In this document: positions 23,213-34,894 of the stretch, one piece after another
How positions within the stretch are numbered: the first letter of the stretch is position 1
Layout of the letters: each line of letters begins with the position of its first letter
From: Arvicola amphibius
Taxonomy: Eukaryota; Chordata; Mammalia; Rodentia; Cricetidae
Direction: 5' to 3'
Length of the DNA stretch: 64,000 nucleotides
Assembly (NCBI RefSeq): GCF_903992535.2
Contig: NC_052051.1
Span: forward strand, 42,163,827-42,227,826
Position numbers and translations under genes: made by a program
Notes under the pieces: generated by a model
Databases searched by the model: none
Seen by the model: the letters and a program-made list of their open reading frames with translations, nothing else
Told to the model about the DNA's origin: nothing

Positions 23213-24832
23213 CTTAACCTTGGCATTTGGAAGGAGTTACAAAGGAAGCCTTACAATGTGCTTTTTACAAAGAAACTCTCACATTTGTTGATGTATGGTT
23301 TTCCTCCCCAGGAAAAGCCCACAGATTCCACTCTTGTGACGATCAAACTCTGAGAAACACCAGGCACACACAGTTTTTTATATACCTACAGTTACTTCTC
23401 ACACATACCCTGAATACGTGTGTGCCCTTACAATGCAATTGGAATGATTTCCCTCTGAAGATGACAACAGATGACTATCTCAGCAGAAGGGTGGCTTGGT
23501 AAATCCAGCCTGACCATTCACAAATACCAAAGCAGCATTTCCTAAGAATGGTGTGCATTCGTCAACATTTATCTACTTTACGGTTTAAAGTGAAGTTTCA
23601 TAATATGACCTAATATTACACTTGCATTTTCCATTTAAGGTTGAGCAGAACTTTCAAAATACTTCTTAGAATTCTGAGTTTCTAATAGTTCAGTCGCTTG
23701 ATCAAATAATTGCACATGGTTTTGTGAAACAATAAGAGATCTGAATGTTTTAGAATATGTTCCAATGACTGGAAGTTGTACAAGAACTCGGGAAAGTCTT
23801 TGGGAAAAGGCAGAGGAAAAAGGTAAAACTCACATGGGTTACAATAGTAAATGAGCCATTGATTATGAGTCTCTAAAGAGCCTGGTTGGGACTAAACACA
23901 AAATTGCCACCAAAATTAAGCAACCAGCCTTCTGACAACTGACCCCACCCCAAATTCTACTAGTGGAGCTCAACACTGAGTGTTATAAACTGAGTCCTAA
24001 AGTTTGTAGCTTCTCAGAACCTTGTTGACCAAAAGAAATGGAAGTCAAAACCTGGAAAATACTGGCCACAGGCTCACATGGTAAACCCAGAACATTCAGC
24101 ACGGGTAGGCCAGTGGTGGAGAATTAAGAACAAAATCAAAGAGACTTCCTCTAAACACTTCAATGTTGCGAAGAAACTATTGCTAGAAAACTATTGTTCT
24201 GTCCCAGGAGAAGCTATGGCAACCATTTTGAGCAGTGAACTTTGCGGATAATTTGTGTCATCAGCCACCAAGGGATAGTGTCGTCCAGCCACACCTTAAT
24301 ATTGTCTAGACACCTTGCCCTTGAATTTCCTTCCCCTGGCACATTCGCCCTGTAACTTTCCACATTTCGAAAGAGGAACAAGCTCTTCCAACTTTCCTCA
24401 TTAGCTGAAGCACAGCTTCCCCTACAAACGGGTCAGCATCCCATTTATTCTGCCTCCTTGATTCCCTCTTCTTGATGCTGGTCCTGCTGTTGCTCATGCT
24501 CTAAACTGATCCAATTGGGACCCAGTTCTTTCAGGCCTCCATTAGTCCATCTGATGACGCCATGTCCACATGACAATACAGCATATCTGCTGGGGTGTAC
24601 ATGGGTACACAGGTCCTGTGGAGCCTGACAGATGCTTCTTAAGGGTAGAGCTTTTGCCACAGAGGTCCCTAAATAAGCTGGGAGGAACAGAAGGCTGCGG
24701 GGACAATGCTTCCCTAGAAGCCCTTGCACAGGCTTTCATTGTGGACCTGGTGGGGTATATCACCTAGAGACTTTTATTGTTTGTAAATGGAAGGCTCTGT
24801 CTGACACAAACTTTAAATTCCCATTGGACCAC
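23213..24832. other. Stretch without recognised repeat
   Basis: No gene is supported. Minus-strand frames at 24306-24497, 24445-24729 and 24542-24763 overlap. They could be a decayed insert, but I recognise no conserved motif. Confidence 0.4.
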
Positions 24833-24838
24833 CATTTC

Positions 24839-25227
24839 TGTTGACAGAGGTTTCTGACCCACCAGGTCTCACATCCGTTTCATCCCAAATAAACACACAG
24901 AGGCCTACATTAATTATAAACTGATTGGCCTATTAGCTCAGGCTTCTTATTAACTCTTATAACTTATTTTATCCCATAATTCATGTCTGTGTTAGCCATG
25001 TGGCTTGGTTCTTTTTTCGGCGAGGCAGTCACATCTTGCTTGCTCTGTGTCTGACTACCTCTCTGTCTGGGTGAGACTGAAGGCTGAAACTTTCCTCTTC
25101 CCAGAATTCTCGTTGCCCTGCCTCTACTTCCTGCCTGGTTGCCCCACCTATAATTTTTGTCTGGCTACTGGCCAATCCACGTTTATTTAAAATACAGTGA
25201 CAGGGTACAGACCATTGTCCCACAGCA
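24839..25227 (-). mobile_element. Solo class II ERV LTR
   Basis: On the minus strand it runs from TGCTGTGGGACAATGG to ctctgtcaaca, so it has the TG...CA termini of an LTR, about 389 bp long. It includes gattggccagtagcc near the 5' end and a gaattctgggaagagg block. The 6-bp direct repeat catttc flanks it (24833-24838 and 25228-25233), the duplication size usual for class II (ERVK-like) elements. No internal retroviral region adjoins it. It resembles the cricetid mysTR/IAP-like LTR group, from memory. Confidence 0.85.
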
Positions 25228-25233
25228 CATTTC

Positions 25234-26727
25234 CATCCAAACATCTCTACCACAGGGCTGGACAGAATTTCCTTTCTTTTGATCCATCAGATTTAGCATT
25301 AGTAACAGACCCTCGGTTGGTGCATCACAAATTATGCTGCTCTTTTGTCTGTAAATAGTTTGTTCATTAAATTCTCCTCAAATTATCCCAACATGAACAT
25401 CTTACCTGCCATCCCTGAGAGTCCAAATGCTTTTTATTCCGATTAAGCAAAAGCAGTCTCCCACTCTGAATATACTTAAAAATATGTATTCCCTAAGCGA
25501 TGAAAGCACAGCAGTATGCCATAAAATGGGTGAGAGTACCTAAGAGAAAGCAGACAAAAATACCCTCCACACTCTCAATTGATACTTTTCTTAACGGTGG
25601 GGTATGAAATTCTTATTGATGGGCCTCTGGGATGCTGTGCAGAGTCAGTGTGTATTGGGAGAGCAGGTGGTGCACATGGCTTCCCACACTGAGTTTAGTG
25701 ATAGCCTGATGGGTGCTGCAATTATCTGGGGGAAGGGAATTTACAGGATTTGGTCCATTGTGTGATTCAGGAGTTTTCCCTGGAAACTGGAGTGCCTGGC
25801 ATACTTCTGGGGGTTTGTATAAAAATGGCAATGCTGCAGGATCCTGGCCTATGGCAGAATTTTTAAAATGTGGTCTCTTGCAAAAAGCAAAGGCTGAGAT
25901 AAAGACTTGGCTATGTACCTCCTTTGAGAGGAGTCTAGAAAATAATAATGCCAGTAGGACAGCCATGTTCCAGTGAATCCAGATCATACGGTCTAAAACC
26001 AAGCACTTGATTGATCCTGGTCTTAAAAAGATGACCTTAGTGAACACTCTTTATCCTGGAATATGGTGCCCTAGGGCAAGAGCTCTTGCAGTCAAGAATG
26101 ATTTATAAATATTTACAAACATACACAGCATGGGAAGCAACCTGAAGTATGCAAGGCTTGACTCCATCTGGGCACCTTGCTGGGTGGCCTGAGAAATCGG
26201 GTATGCTGAGAATTTCATGATGTAACAGCTAGAGAAGAGAGGAAACTCATCTCTCAGGGCCTCAAATGAGAAAGTAAAAGTGGTAAGTGGGTGTCAGGAG
26301 GTCAGCCATTTGCTTATTACAGAGAGAATCAGGTTTCCTTTCCTGGAGGAGCGGCAGTTGGCAAAGGCCCTGGAACTCTGGTGAATTAACTTCTGTTTTT
26401 CTTTAAGATGAAGAGAGGGGTCTTCACACTTCTGCACATTTGATAGAAAAGTTTGTAAAAGTGCCTCAACAGAATGATAAAGAACTCAGAGTAACAGTGA
26501 GTAGTTAAGTGCAAAATAAAAGGAAGTTTAAGAAGGGCCAGGGAACAGTGAAGTCTTTGTTTTATCCTTGCTGTGGTCATCTATAATTGGAGGATCCACA
26601 TATCTAACTCAAGGGTAGTCAAAGTAATATATTCATTTCTAATATTAATGAAGGCTTTTATAAATATTTCCTTGCATCTACCACCAGTAACAATTTCACA
26701 GAAAAAGGCTTAGAGGAGTTGAGGAAA
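25234..26727. other. Stretch between two LTR-derived insertions
   Basis: The longest frame is minus 25613-26047 (144 codons). It has a hydrophobic patch near residues 29-40 but no recognisable family. There is no evidence that the two neighbouring LTR-derived elements are the ends of one provirus, because each has its own target-site duplication. Confidence 0.45.
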
Positions 26728-26733
26728 GACTTT

Positions 26734-27389
26734 TATTATGGGACAATGGTCTTTTATCCTGTCACTTGTATTATTTTTAATAAAACACTGATTGGCCTAG
26801 TAGCTCAGGATTCTCATTAATCTTACAATTAATTATAAGATTAATTCTTATATCTTATATTAGCCCATAATTTTTGTCTGTGTTAGCCACATGGCTTGGA
26901 CCTTCATCAGCAAAGCATTCTTGCCTTGCTTCCACTGCATCTGAGTGACTGCTGCAGACTGACCTTTCCTCTTCCCAGAATTCTCCTGTTCTCATTGCCC
27001 CACCTCTACTTGCTGCCTGGTCACCCCACCTATACTTCTTGCCTGGCTACTGGCCAATCAGCATTGTATTTAAAACAATGCAAGAAGCAAATCTTTACAA
27101 AGTACAAGACCATTGTCCCACAGCACTTGGCAGGAAGTAGAGGCTGGGCGACGAGAACAGGAGAATTCTGGGAAGAGGAAAGGTCAGTCTGTAGCCGTCA
27201 CCCAGATGCAGTGGAAGCAAGACAGGAATGCCTTGCTGATAAATGTATCAAGCCACATAGCTAACACAGACAAGAATTATGGGTTAATATAAGTTATAAG
27301 AATTAATAAGAAACCTCAGCTACTAGGCCAACCAGTGTTTTATTAAAAATAATACAAGTGACAGGATAAAAGGCCATTGTCCCACAGCA
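26734..27389. mobile_element. LTR-derived palindromic (foldback) element
   Basis: The left arm 26734-27017 and right arm 27129-27389 are inverted repeats, about 89 percent identical by eye apart from one roughly 24-bp insertion in the left arm. They are separated by a 111-bp loop. Both outer ends are the LTR 5' terminus (tgggacaatgg on the left, ccattgtcccacagca on the right). Inside each arm the orientation switches at a shared gattggcc word. The loop ends with a third 5' terminus (27108-27125). Flanks gacttt (26728-26733) and gacttc (27390-27395) match at five of six bases, which suggests insertion as one unit. Confidence 0.8.
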
Positions 27390-27395
27390 GACTTC

Positions 27396-28787
27396 CAAAA
27401 GGGAATATTATAGGAGTCCAATGTCAACTCACCTGACAGCTATACTGGAGAAGCTTGGGGCTGTGTCATTTCTTCCACAAGTCATTTCTAGAACTTACTG
27501 CTTTCCACAGATTGCCTACTTTTTGGACATCCAACCAGAATCAATTATTTCTTTTTTGTTGTTCAGATTTTCTGTTTGTTTGTTTTCCTTTTCTTTGAGT
27601 TGAGAAATAAGCTACACCAAATGCTTTCCAAGGGTCTTTCAGTCTTTTGTTCATGTTTGCAAAGTTTTTGTCTGGGCCTCTTCTTGTCAGGAGTTGGACC
27701 ACCAGTCTTTAGATTGTCTGCCTCCTACATATTCCCTCAGTGTCATTGCATCTGCAAACTGGCAGGAGGGCCCACTTACCCAAGGGATGTCTTCCCAATG
27801 TTTATGAGCATCTGTAACTCTGAAGAATCTTTGCCATTTGCAAAGGGAAAAGGTAAGTTGGTCACTGAGAACTTTACTTGGAATCAGTCCATCATTAAGA
27901 AAAATTAGTCGAGGCAAATATCTTAGAAAAAAAGCACTATGGATATTTTTATACTTGGTTCTTTAAAACTGGAGAACCTTGCCACTCAATAAATTGATCA
28001 GTAACAACAAGATTAGGACTTTCAGAATCTGCCTCTCCCCACACACATACACACTAGAGTCCCCTAGAGAAACCCTGAAACCCTGTTCCAATTCTCTCCC
28101 TAACAAGTGATCCAGTTCCCTCCTTTGAGCAGGGCAACTGTTATAAATAGCCCATGATGTGGAATGCCTGACTTGGTGTCAGCCTCTCCTCTCAGACAGT
28201 CTGGATAACAGATTCTAGGTCAAGCTATGGCTCCTGCTTGTCTTTGAGCACTGTCGCCACTGCGCAGTGGTTTCTCACCCCAGGCTAGCCACCACATCAG
28301 ATCTCTGAGCTGAGGCAGAGTAGGTCCCCCATAAATTTCATGTCTCAGCTTTTCTGCATCAAGTGAGTTAGAAGTCCATCCTGGAAAAAGGTCCATCTTG
28401 CCTGGCATATTCTCACCATTCACTGGACACTCAGTGTCTTTTGTCTTGCTCAAGGCACCATCTACCCCTTAGACAAGCTAGCACTGCCTTAATGATAGAT
28501 GTGACATTCACATTTTCTACTTTCATGTCTGATGTGAATGCATTCAGGATAGTATCTACCCATTGGGACTACTATAGCTCTGAACTAGGTTGGAGAACAG
28601 GCCCAATTTTCTTATGATACGGATTAGACAACAAAACAAATCCTCAATTGGCTTCAGAGAGTTTGTATTCAAATAACCAGTTGCCAAACAACTGGAGCAA
28701 AGTAAATGCTTCACAAAGATGAGACAGTGACTATTTGCAGTGGATATCACTTGTTTGAAAAGAAGTTGTTTGTATTATGACATAAAT
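27396..28787. other. Stretch without recognised repeat
   Basis: Minus-strand frame 28220-28453 and plus frame 27576-27908 have no recognisable domain. No gene is supported. Confidence 0.45.
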
Positions 28788-28798
28788 TTTCAACTTGA

Positions 28799-28954
28799 GC
28801 CGGGCGGTGGTGGCACACACCTTTAATCCCAGCACTCGGGAGGCAGAGGCAGGCGGATCTCTGAGTTCGAGGCCAGCCTGGTCTACAAGAGCTAGTTCCA
28901 GGACAGGCTCTAGAAACTACAGGGAAACCCTGTCTAGAAAAAAACAAAAAAAAA
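28799..28954 (+). repeat. Young cricetid-type B1 SINE
   Basis: Near-consensus gccgggcggtggtggcacac through acagggaaaccctgtctag plus A-rich tail. An 11-bp duplication tttcaacttga is at 28788-28798 and 28955-28965. The acaagagctagttccagga arm is the cricetid signature. Confidence 0.97.
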
Positions 28955-28965
28955 TTTCAACTTGA

Positions 28966-31900
28966 ATTTATATTAGTCTTCTATCTTTGCTTGACAAGTT
29001 ACCCTTACTATGTAATAGTTCAAAATGCAACTATTTATTTTGCTGAATCATTTTGAGATGATTTCATGGGGATTACCCATCTCTGCCTCATGTGACTCAA
29101 CTGGATGCTGGAGACGCTGTTTGGGACATGGCTGCCCCCATGCCTAGCTTGGTACTTGCTGGAAATTTGTTGGGCCGAAGGTGAGAATTATGTTTCCTAT
29201 CATGTTTCCTATCAGGTAGCTTCACCATAGACTGCTTGAGCCCTCTCATAGGAAGACCATTTCCAGATGTCCCAAAATACATGTTGTCTCTAAGTGCTGC
29301 ATAGAATAGGCCTTTATCTGTATTTCTAAACATAGTTTCAATGGATCGTCTAGTTTCATAGAGAAAACATGGCCTTCACTTCTCCATAGCAAGAGTAGAG
29401 TATCAAGATTCCAGAATACAGGACATGGGACTGCAATACAAATGATACAAAGTTCAAAATACTTTTGGGAGACCAGATTGCTCAAGCCAAAGCAATTTTT
29501 TTTACTTCCAAATTGGAGGAATTGAGGAACATTTACATAAATTCATTGAACATTCAGGGACTATATGAGGGTTTTCTTTGTTGAGATCCATGCTATTGCT
29601 GAAGTAGAATGTTAGTTTTTCAGGACAAGGGAATATATTTAAAGCATGAATAACAGCAATTCAAACTGTCTTTAAGTTAAAAAAAAAAAAAAAAGCAGGT
29701 GGAAATCACCCTGCTGTGGTTCTCACAGGCACATTAGGAGACTGGAAGGAAGAAAAGGCAAACATAAAACATTAGGAAAAATTACAGCCCAAGGAGAAGG
29801 AGGGAAGAGGCAACCAGAGGACAGAGCAAGAGGTATGATTCGCTGCAGGAATACAAAGCTCTTTTGAGTTTTTCTAGGAGGAAGTAAATTCTAGGGACCA
29901 TACCACCTGCCTTCTCGACACATCCCCTTACCTCCTAGAAGCCCAGCTTCCTAGGATTCTGAGAAAGAAGTGGGTAGCCTACACCAGCTGCCTCTTAACT
30001 TCATCAGCAAGGAAAGCTATGGGATGCTACCCCCAACTCCCATCCTTGATTTCAAAAATTTGGGGAAAAGAGAAGGAGGTCTCCATTGGGGTACAGTAAA
30101 GAAAGCAGACATTTGGTCAGCACTCAGTGCCACCCCTGAAGGGGCAGTTCACACAATGCTAGGAGTTCTTAGAGGGCCCATTCTACATGGCCAATTGCTT
30201 TTTATTTCATTTTTGATTTTTCCATCTCTGAACCTACAGTATTACCTGGGAGCTTAGAAATGTAAACCATATCTAAATATCTGAGCATACGGTATTCATT
30301 TCTGACATGCTACTTCTGCTGGCACTTTAAACGATATGAGGATTCAATGAAAGATTTTAAGAGAGGGAGGGGTCAAACTTGTATATTACCCAAATTTGAC
30401 ATTATGACACAGTGTTGCCAAGCACAAAGCTAATGGTTGAGATTCATGCACTCAATAATGATGATGATGATGATAACAATAATAAATAGTAAAAATAATT
30501 TTCAAACCTTACAACATATGTTTTAAGTAAACGTACAATTTTACATTGAGCTATGTTCATAGCTCTTCTCCTTGCCACACGGCCTGTAACAGTGGTTGGA
30601 CAGACCTGGGGAATTCTATGCCTTAGTGGGGCACAGTTGCAGGAGGAAGTTATGTAGGTAGGAGGACCAGAGAGGCTACTTAGCCATCTCTTGCACTGAT
30701 CTGGGCAAAAAAAAAAAAAAAAAAAAGAGAGGATCTTGGCATGCAGGTAATACGGTGGCTTTGGAGAGGAATGGCCTTTCCATTGGAGTTAGGAGTCTCT
30801 TCGTTGTTAGAATGTTCACTATTGCTAGCACTACTTAAATTCGATCTAAGAATTTTGCCTTGAAATAATCAATAGTGGGAGCAGAATTTCTTATGACATC
30901 CAGGCAAGTGAATGAATGCTTCTCAAACATCACTTCCCACAAACTACCTGAAGATCCAAGAATCTGTAACTCTGTGCTCACAGGCGATGGAAAATGAAGG
31001 CCATGAAGAGACTTGGTCCCCTCAAACAGACACTAAAGATCTCACAGTCTCTTAAATAAGGCAGGACTGCATTGTGCTATTGCTGTTTGCATCTTCACGG
31101 GTTGATACGTAGCTGGGCTGCCACAACTTTCTATTCTACTCCTTCCAATGGATGCCCTGAGTTTGCAACTTACTTATGTTTCTGCCAACATTTCTCACAC
31201 AAATTAAGACGATAAGCCACACTAGTTGAGCACGTTCAAAATTGTACAACATGGTAAAGTGAAAACCCCGTGTACACATTTACCTCTTCCAGAGCGAAAC
31301 AAATATGTGAAGTCAGAGCCCATTAAATTAGAGACGGATTGAGCCGAATGATTGTGCAGGTGTTCCGTTTCAGAATGTGTTAGACCATAGTGCCGGGGGC
31401 CTCAGAGCTCATTTCTAACCTAGACTAATCGCGCTGAGAGTAATGACCTGCAGTTACTGCCTTGTGAATCAGACCCTATGATATTTAAAATAATTAAGAT
31501 CAAAGCCTAAAGAGAAGGCCACTGAATTCGCCAGTCATAAAATGTGAGCACATAACCAAAGGCTGTACTTGTCTGCTTAACAATGTTTCACGCTCAAGTT
31601 ATAAAAATGGTGTTAAGAGAGAGACAGAAACGTCATCTTCAAAAATGTTACTTTCCCACACTCCCATTCCCAAAGGAGCACCCAGACAGCAAGAAAGGTC
31701 TTTCGAGGGTAATCTGAAGCAAAAATGGGGCTCAAACACCATTACAAGTATGAACAGACAGGGTCGATGTTGAGCTGGGCTGGTGGGGCCTATCAGCTTG
31801 CTGGCTGCCATCCCAAGAGGTGACCTGGGGTGCGAATCTGCTTCCCATTTGTAGGCAGTTGGCAAGAAGTGTGAAATGAATTGGTATGTCCGGGCTCAGT

Positions 31901-32399
31901 TTCCAGGAAAAGGGTGTCTTTCATACCAAAAGCTCCCACCCCAAATAGCAGGGTGCTTCAAGCCAAAGACTTAGACGGTCAAATAAGTGCTAATTGAGTT
32001 AGAGGTTTGATTAGGAGTAAGTTGACAATTCAGTTCAGTTGAGGGCCCTCAATAGGCAGGTCTCGAGCTTGGAGAGGCTGGGTAGAGCACCCCACAGTTG
32101 AGGGTGGCTTCTAATCCACTGACGAGACATCGATTGACAATTTCTAATCTTTAGCTAGAGCAAGTGAGAGACAACAGAGAGACCCATGGTCAGTAGTGAC
32201 AGCAGCATAGGAAGCCATGGCGTTGATTCAGAGGACAGATCTGTTCACAGGAACCCACTGGAGATAGACTTGTCTATTGAACCACTGTGGGGGGACTGAA
32301 ACATGAATCAATCTACAAAAAAAGGGGAGGCTGCATCTTTCTGTGGCTGGGTTCCCCAGAAAGTTTTTATTCTCTTCGTCAGGGCATGTACTTAACAAA
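28966..32399. other. Long mostly single-copy stretch
   Basis: A-runs at 29679-29694 (A16) and 30707-30726 (A20) have no SINE body attached. The part at 31150-31560 is repeat-free with clustered homeodomain-like TAAT sites and a TCF/LEF-like gatcaaag at 31499. No gene is supported. Confidence 0.45.
30447..30486. repeat. (GAT)n / (AAT)n microsatellite
   Basis: Short gat array followed by aat units. Confidence 0.85.
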
Positions 32400-32580
32400 T
32401 GTACCCACTGAGGCTTTACATTATCAAGCACTACTTTTGTTGCTTTGAAAATGTCACCTCTCTGACACCTGTGGCAACCCTCCAAAGTAAAGGATGGCAT
32501 TATTGTCATTATTGTCACTTCATGAGCAAACACCCTGAGACATGGAGGTGCTTAGAAACTAGCAAGTGGGACACCTAGCC
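32400..32580 (+). repeat. MIR SINE fragment
   Basis: gcattattgtcattattgtc, accctgagacatggaggtgc and aactagcaagtggg follow the MIR core order (tattatccccattttacag ... gaggttaag ... agctagtaagtgg). Confidence 0.6.
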
Positions 32581-32643
32581 TTCAGAAAAAGGGAGAGGTG
32601 GTGCAAAATAGGAGAGAATGTCCCAGGAGAAGAAAGGAAGAAA

Positions 32644-32687
32644 TTTGTTTGTTTGTTTGTTTGTTTGTTTGTTTGTTTGTTTGTTTT
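32644..32687. repeat. (GTTT)n microsatellite
   Basis: About ten gttt units with no interruptions. Confidence 0.95.
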
Positions 32688-32689
32688 GG

Positions 32690-34523
32690 AAGGAGGATAT
32701 ATAAAAAACCAAAGCAGAATTTAATGGGCTCCTTCACTCCCCCTTTCCCACAATCGCCAAAATGAAACCCCATTAATAAAGCTTAAAACTAAAGTTTAGT
32801 ACAGATAAAAGCAAGTCCTCATTACCCAACGTATAATTAACTGGGGAATTCACAGCTGGGGGACAGTGAGCAGGGAGGATGGGGCTGGCTGATTCAAGCT
32901 GCTGGTTTTCAAGCAAGGTGTTAAAACCAGACAACCAGACCTCACTTCAGCTGCTGCCCAGGAGCCTCTGCTGTGAGTGACGCTGAGAAGCCAGAGCTTG
33001 GAAAATCATCCTAAGTGTTTTATGGATCAAAGTACCGGGTCAAATGTGTAGCCCCTTGTTTAACTAAAAGCCTACCTTTCCCATGCCCGACCTCCCCCCC
33101 TTCCCTAAGGGCAGACTTCTGTATCCCACCACGCTTCAGCTATTCTCTGCCTACCCATCTTCCTCGCACCATCTGAGGAAGTCTCGGGACAACTACCCAA
33201 TTTCCTCATCCTATCGCTCCTAGGATTGGCCCTTAATGTTCCTAGAATATCATCTCCATCCCTCTGATGACTTTGTGGCCCAGATCACCTCAGTTCACCA
33301 CAGTCTTACCAATAGACAGTATCCAAGTAGACATCACAGCCATTCACAGCCACAATATTCTGTCTGGTTAAAGAAAGGTTCTGCTGTCTTCTTCAAATCT
33401 ACCTCCATGGATCTATCCCCAGTTAAAGGACCATCCCACTTCTTACTCTCTAATTCCAAATACCTTTCTTTCTGTACACTCTTTTGTCTTTCTCAGTCTT
33501 TCACTCCCAACTCTTTGGTTTGAACTTTCAACTTCCAACATCCCTACTAACTGTTTGCCCTGTGAATTCTTTGCACTTACAGTTCCTGCCTCAGTCCCAA
33601 GTGCTCCTGCTTTAACAATCATTGTAATGATTGGAATAATCAATCAGTATTGGTGGAAATATGCCACGCAACTCCCCAGATCAGTGACAATTTTTGAGAG
33701 GTACAAAATTTGACAATTTTGAGAACAGATCTCTAGATATGTACGGTTTCCAAGAAGCATGATTTAATCACTAGCTTTGGGAAAGAGATGTCTTACCAGC
33801 TCAAGAGTCCCCACCTTTGTCAGGCCCAGTCCAGGTGGGAGAACAGTGTGAGGCTTCAGACAACGTGGGCACATTTCAAACTCTCTGGTATAATAAACCT
33901 CTCAGCTTTGACCCAGTTATTTTTATAATTCTAAAACGTTGTTGTGGGCCTTGCTATGAAAAGTTGGTCATGTGCAGGGCTTTCTTTTGCATTTTCGTGA
34001 CTTTTTCTGGAAGGGGTTTACCTCTACTGCTAAGTGATGGCGGAGTTCAAGGCTGGCCATGAAACAGAAATAAGAGATGTGCAGTATGGCCACAAGCCTA
34101 AGTCACAGATTCAAAGGGCTGATCAGCAGCCTAGTCGCATGAAGCTTAAATGTCCTTTTACCTCACAATGTCACTTGCAACAACAAACAACAACAGAGTC
34201 GTCCTCTTGGACAGTATCCATTACTGTCTCCTTTTAAGCCACTTTAAATTTCAAATCTAACTTATTAACCCACTAAATATATTAATCGCTCATATATCTG
34301 ACATGATCTCATATTAGCGATGCTTTTACATAAATGAATAGTTCCACCTTATAGTACCATGGAAATCTGCATCTACTGAGAAGCCCCCTAAAATCATGAA
34401 ATTCTTCCTACCACCTGGGAGCTAATATATTAGTGACATTTTTCTGGTTATACTTGGAGATTTCTCTTCTTAAATCCTAGACTTGTTAAATACTGCGCTT
34501 GCACCCGCCACCTGACTGCTTAG
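32690..34523. other. Single-copy stretch, no gene seen
   Basis: Pyrimidine-rich between 33070 and 33600, AT-rich later. Short frames without recognisable domains. Confidence 0.5.
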
Positions 34524-34894
34524 TGTTGTGGCAGTTCATCTGTATTTTAATAAATAAAGCTCGCCTGAAGATGAGAGAGTGAAACAGTCCCACTGGTCAG
34601 CCTCACAGACCAGGCAGTGGTGACACACAGCTTTAATTCCAGTAGCCACTCTAGTTGCCATAGAAACCAGGCAGTGCATACCTTTAATCCCAGTCATTCA
34701 TGCCTTTAATTCCAGCCTTAGAGAAGATTATAAAAAGGGAGGAGACAGCTGTCAGACACAGTCTCATTCTGAGATTTCTGGAGGCAGAATCGCCATTTCA
34801 GACTGAGGTAGAGGTAAGAGTCAGTGGCTGGCTGTTTTACTTTTCTGACCTTCAGATTGAACCCCAATTTCTGTCTCTGAGCTTTTATTAATCA
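34524..34894 (+). repeat. LTR-like cricetid repeat with embedded B1-type units
   Basis: Starts TGTTGTGG, has taataaataaagctcgcc, two pol-III-SINE-like cores (ctttaattccag and ctttaatcccag), aaaaagggaggagacagctg, and ends attaatca. It is the second copy of the family at 135-618, in the opposite orientation. No target-site duplication was found. Confidence 0.65.

Noticed and set aside
23020..23353. Highly charged arginine/glutamate-rich frames
   Set aside because: They are translations of the AG and GACAGA simple repeats.
24833..27395. A single provirus bounded by the LTR at 24839 and the LTR-derived element at 26734
   Set aside because: Each has its own flanking duplication (catttc versus gactt), and the right-hand element is a palindrome rather than an LTR in matching orientation.
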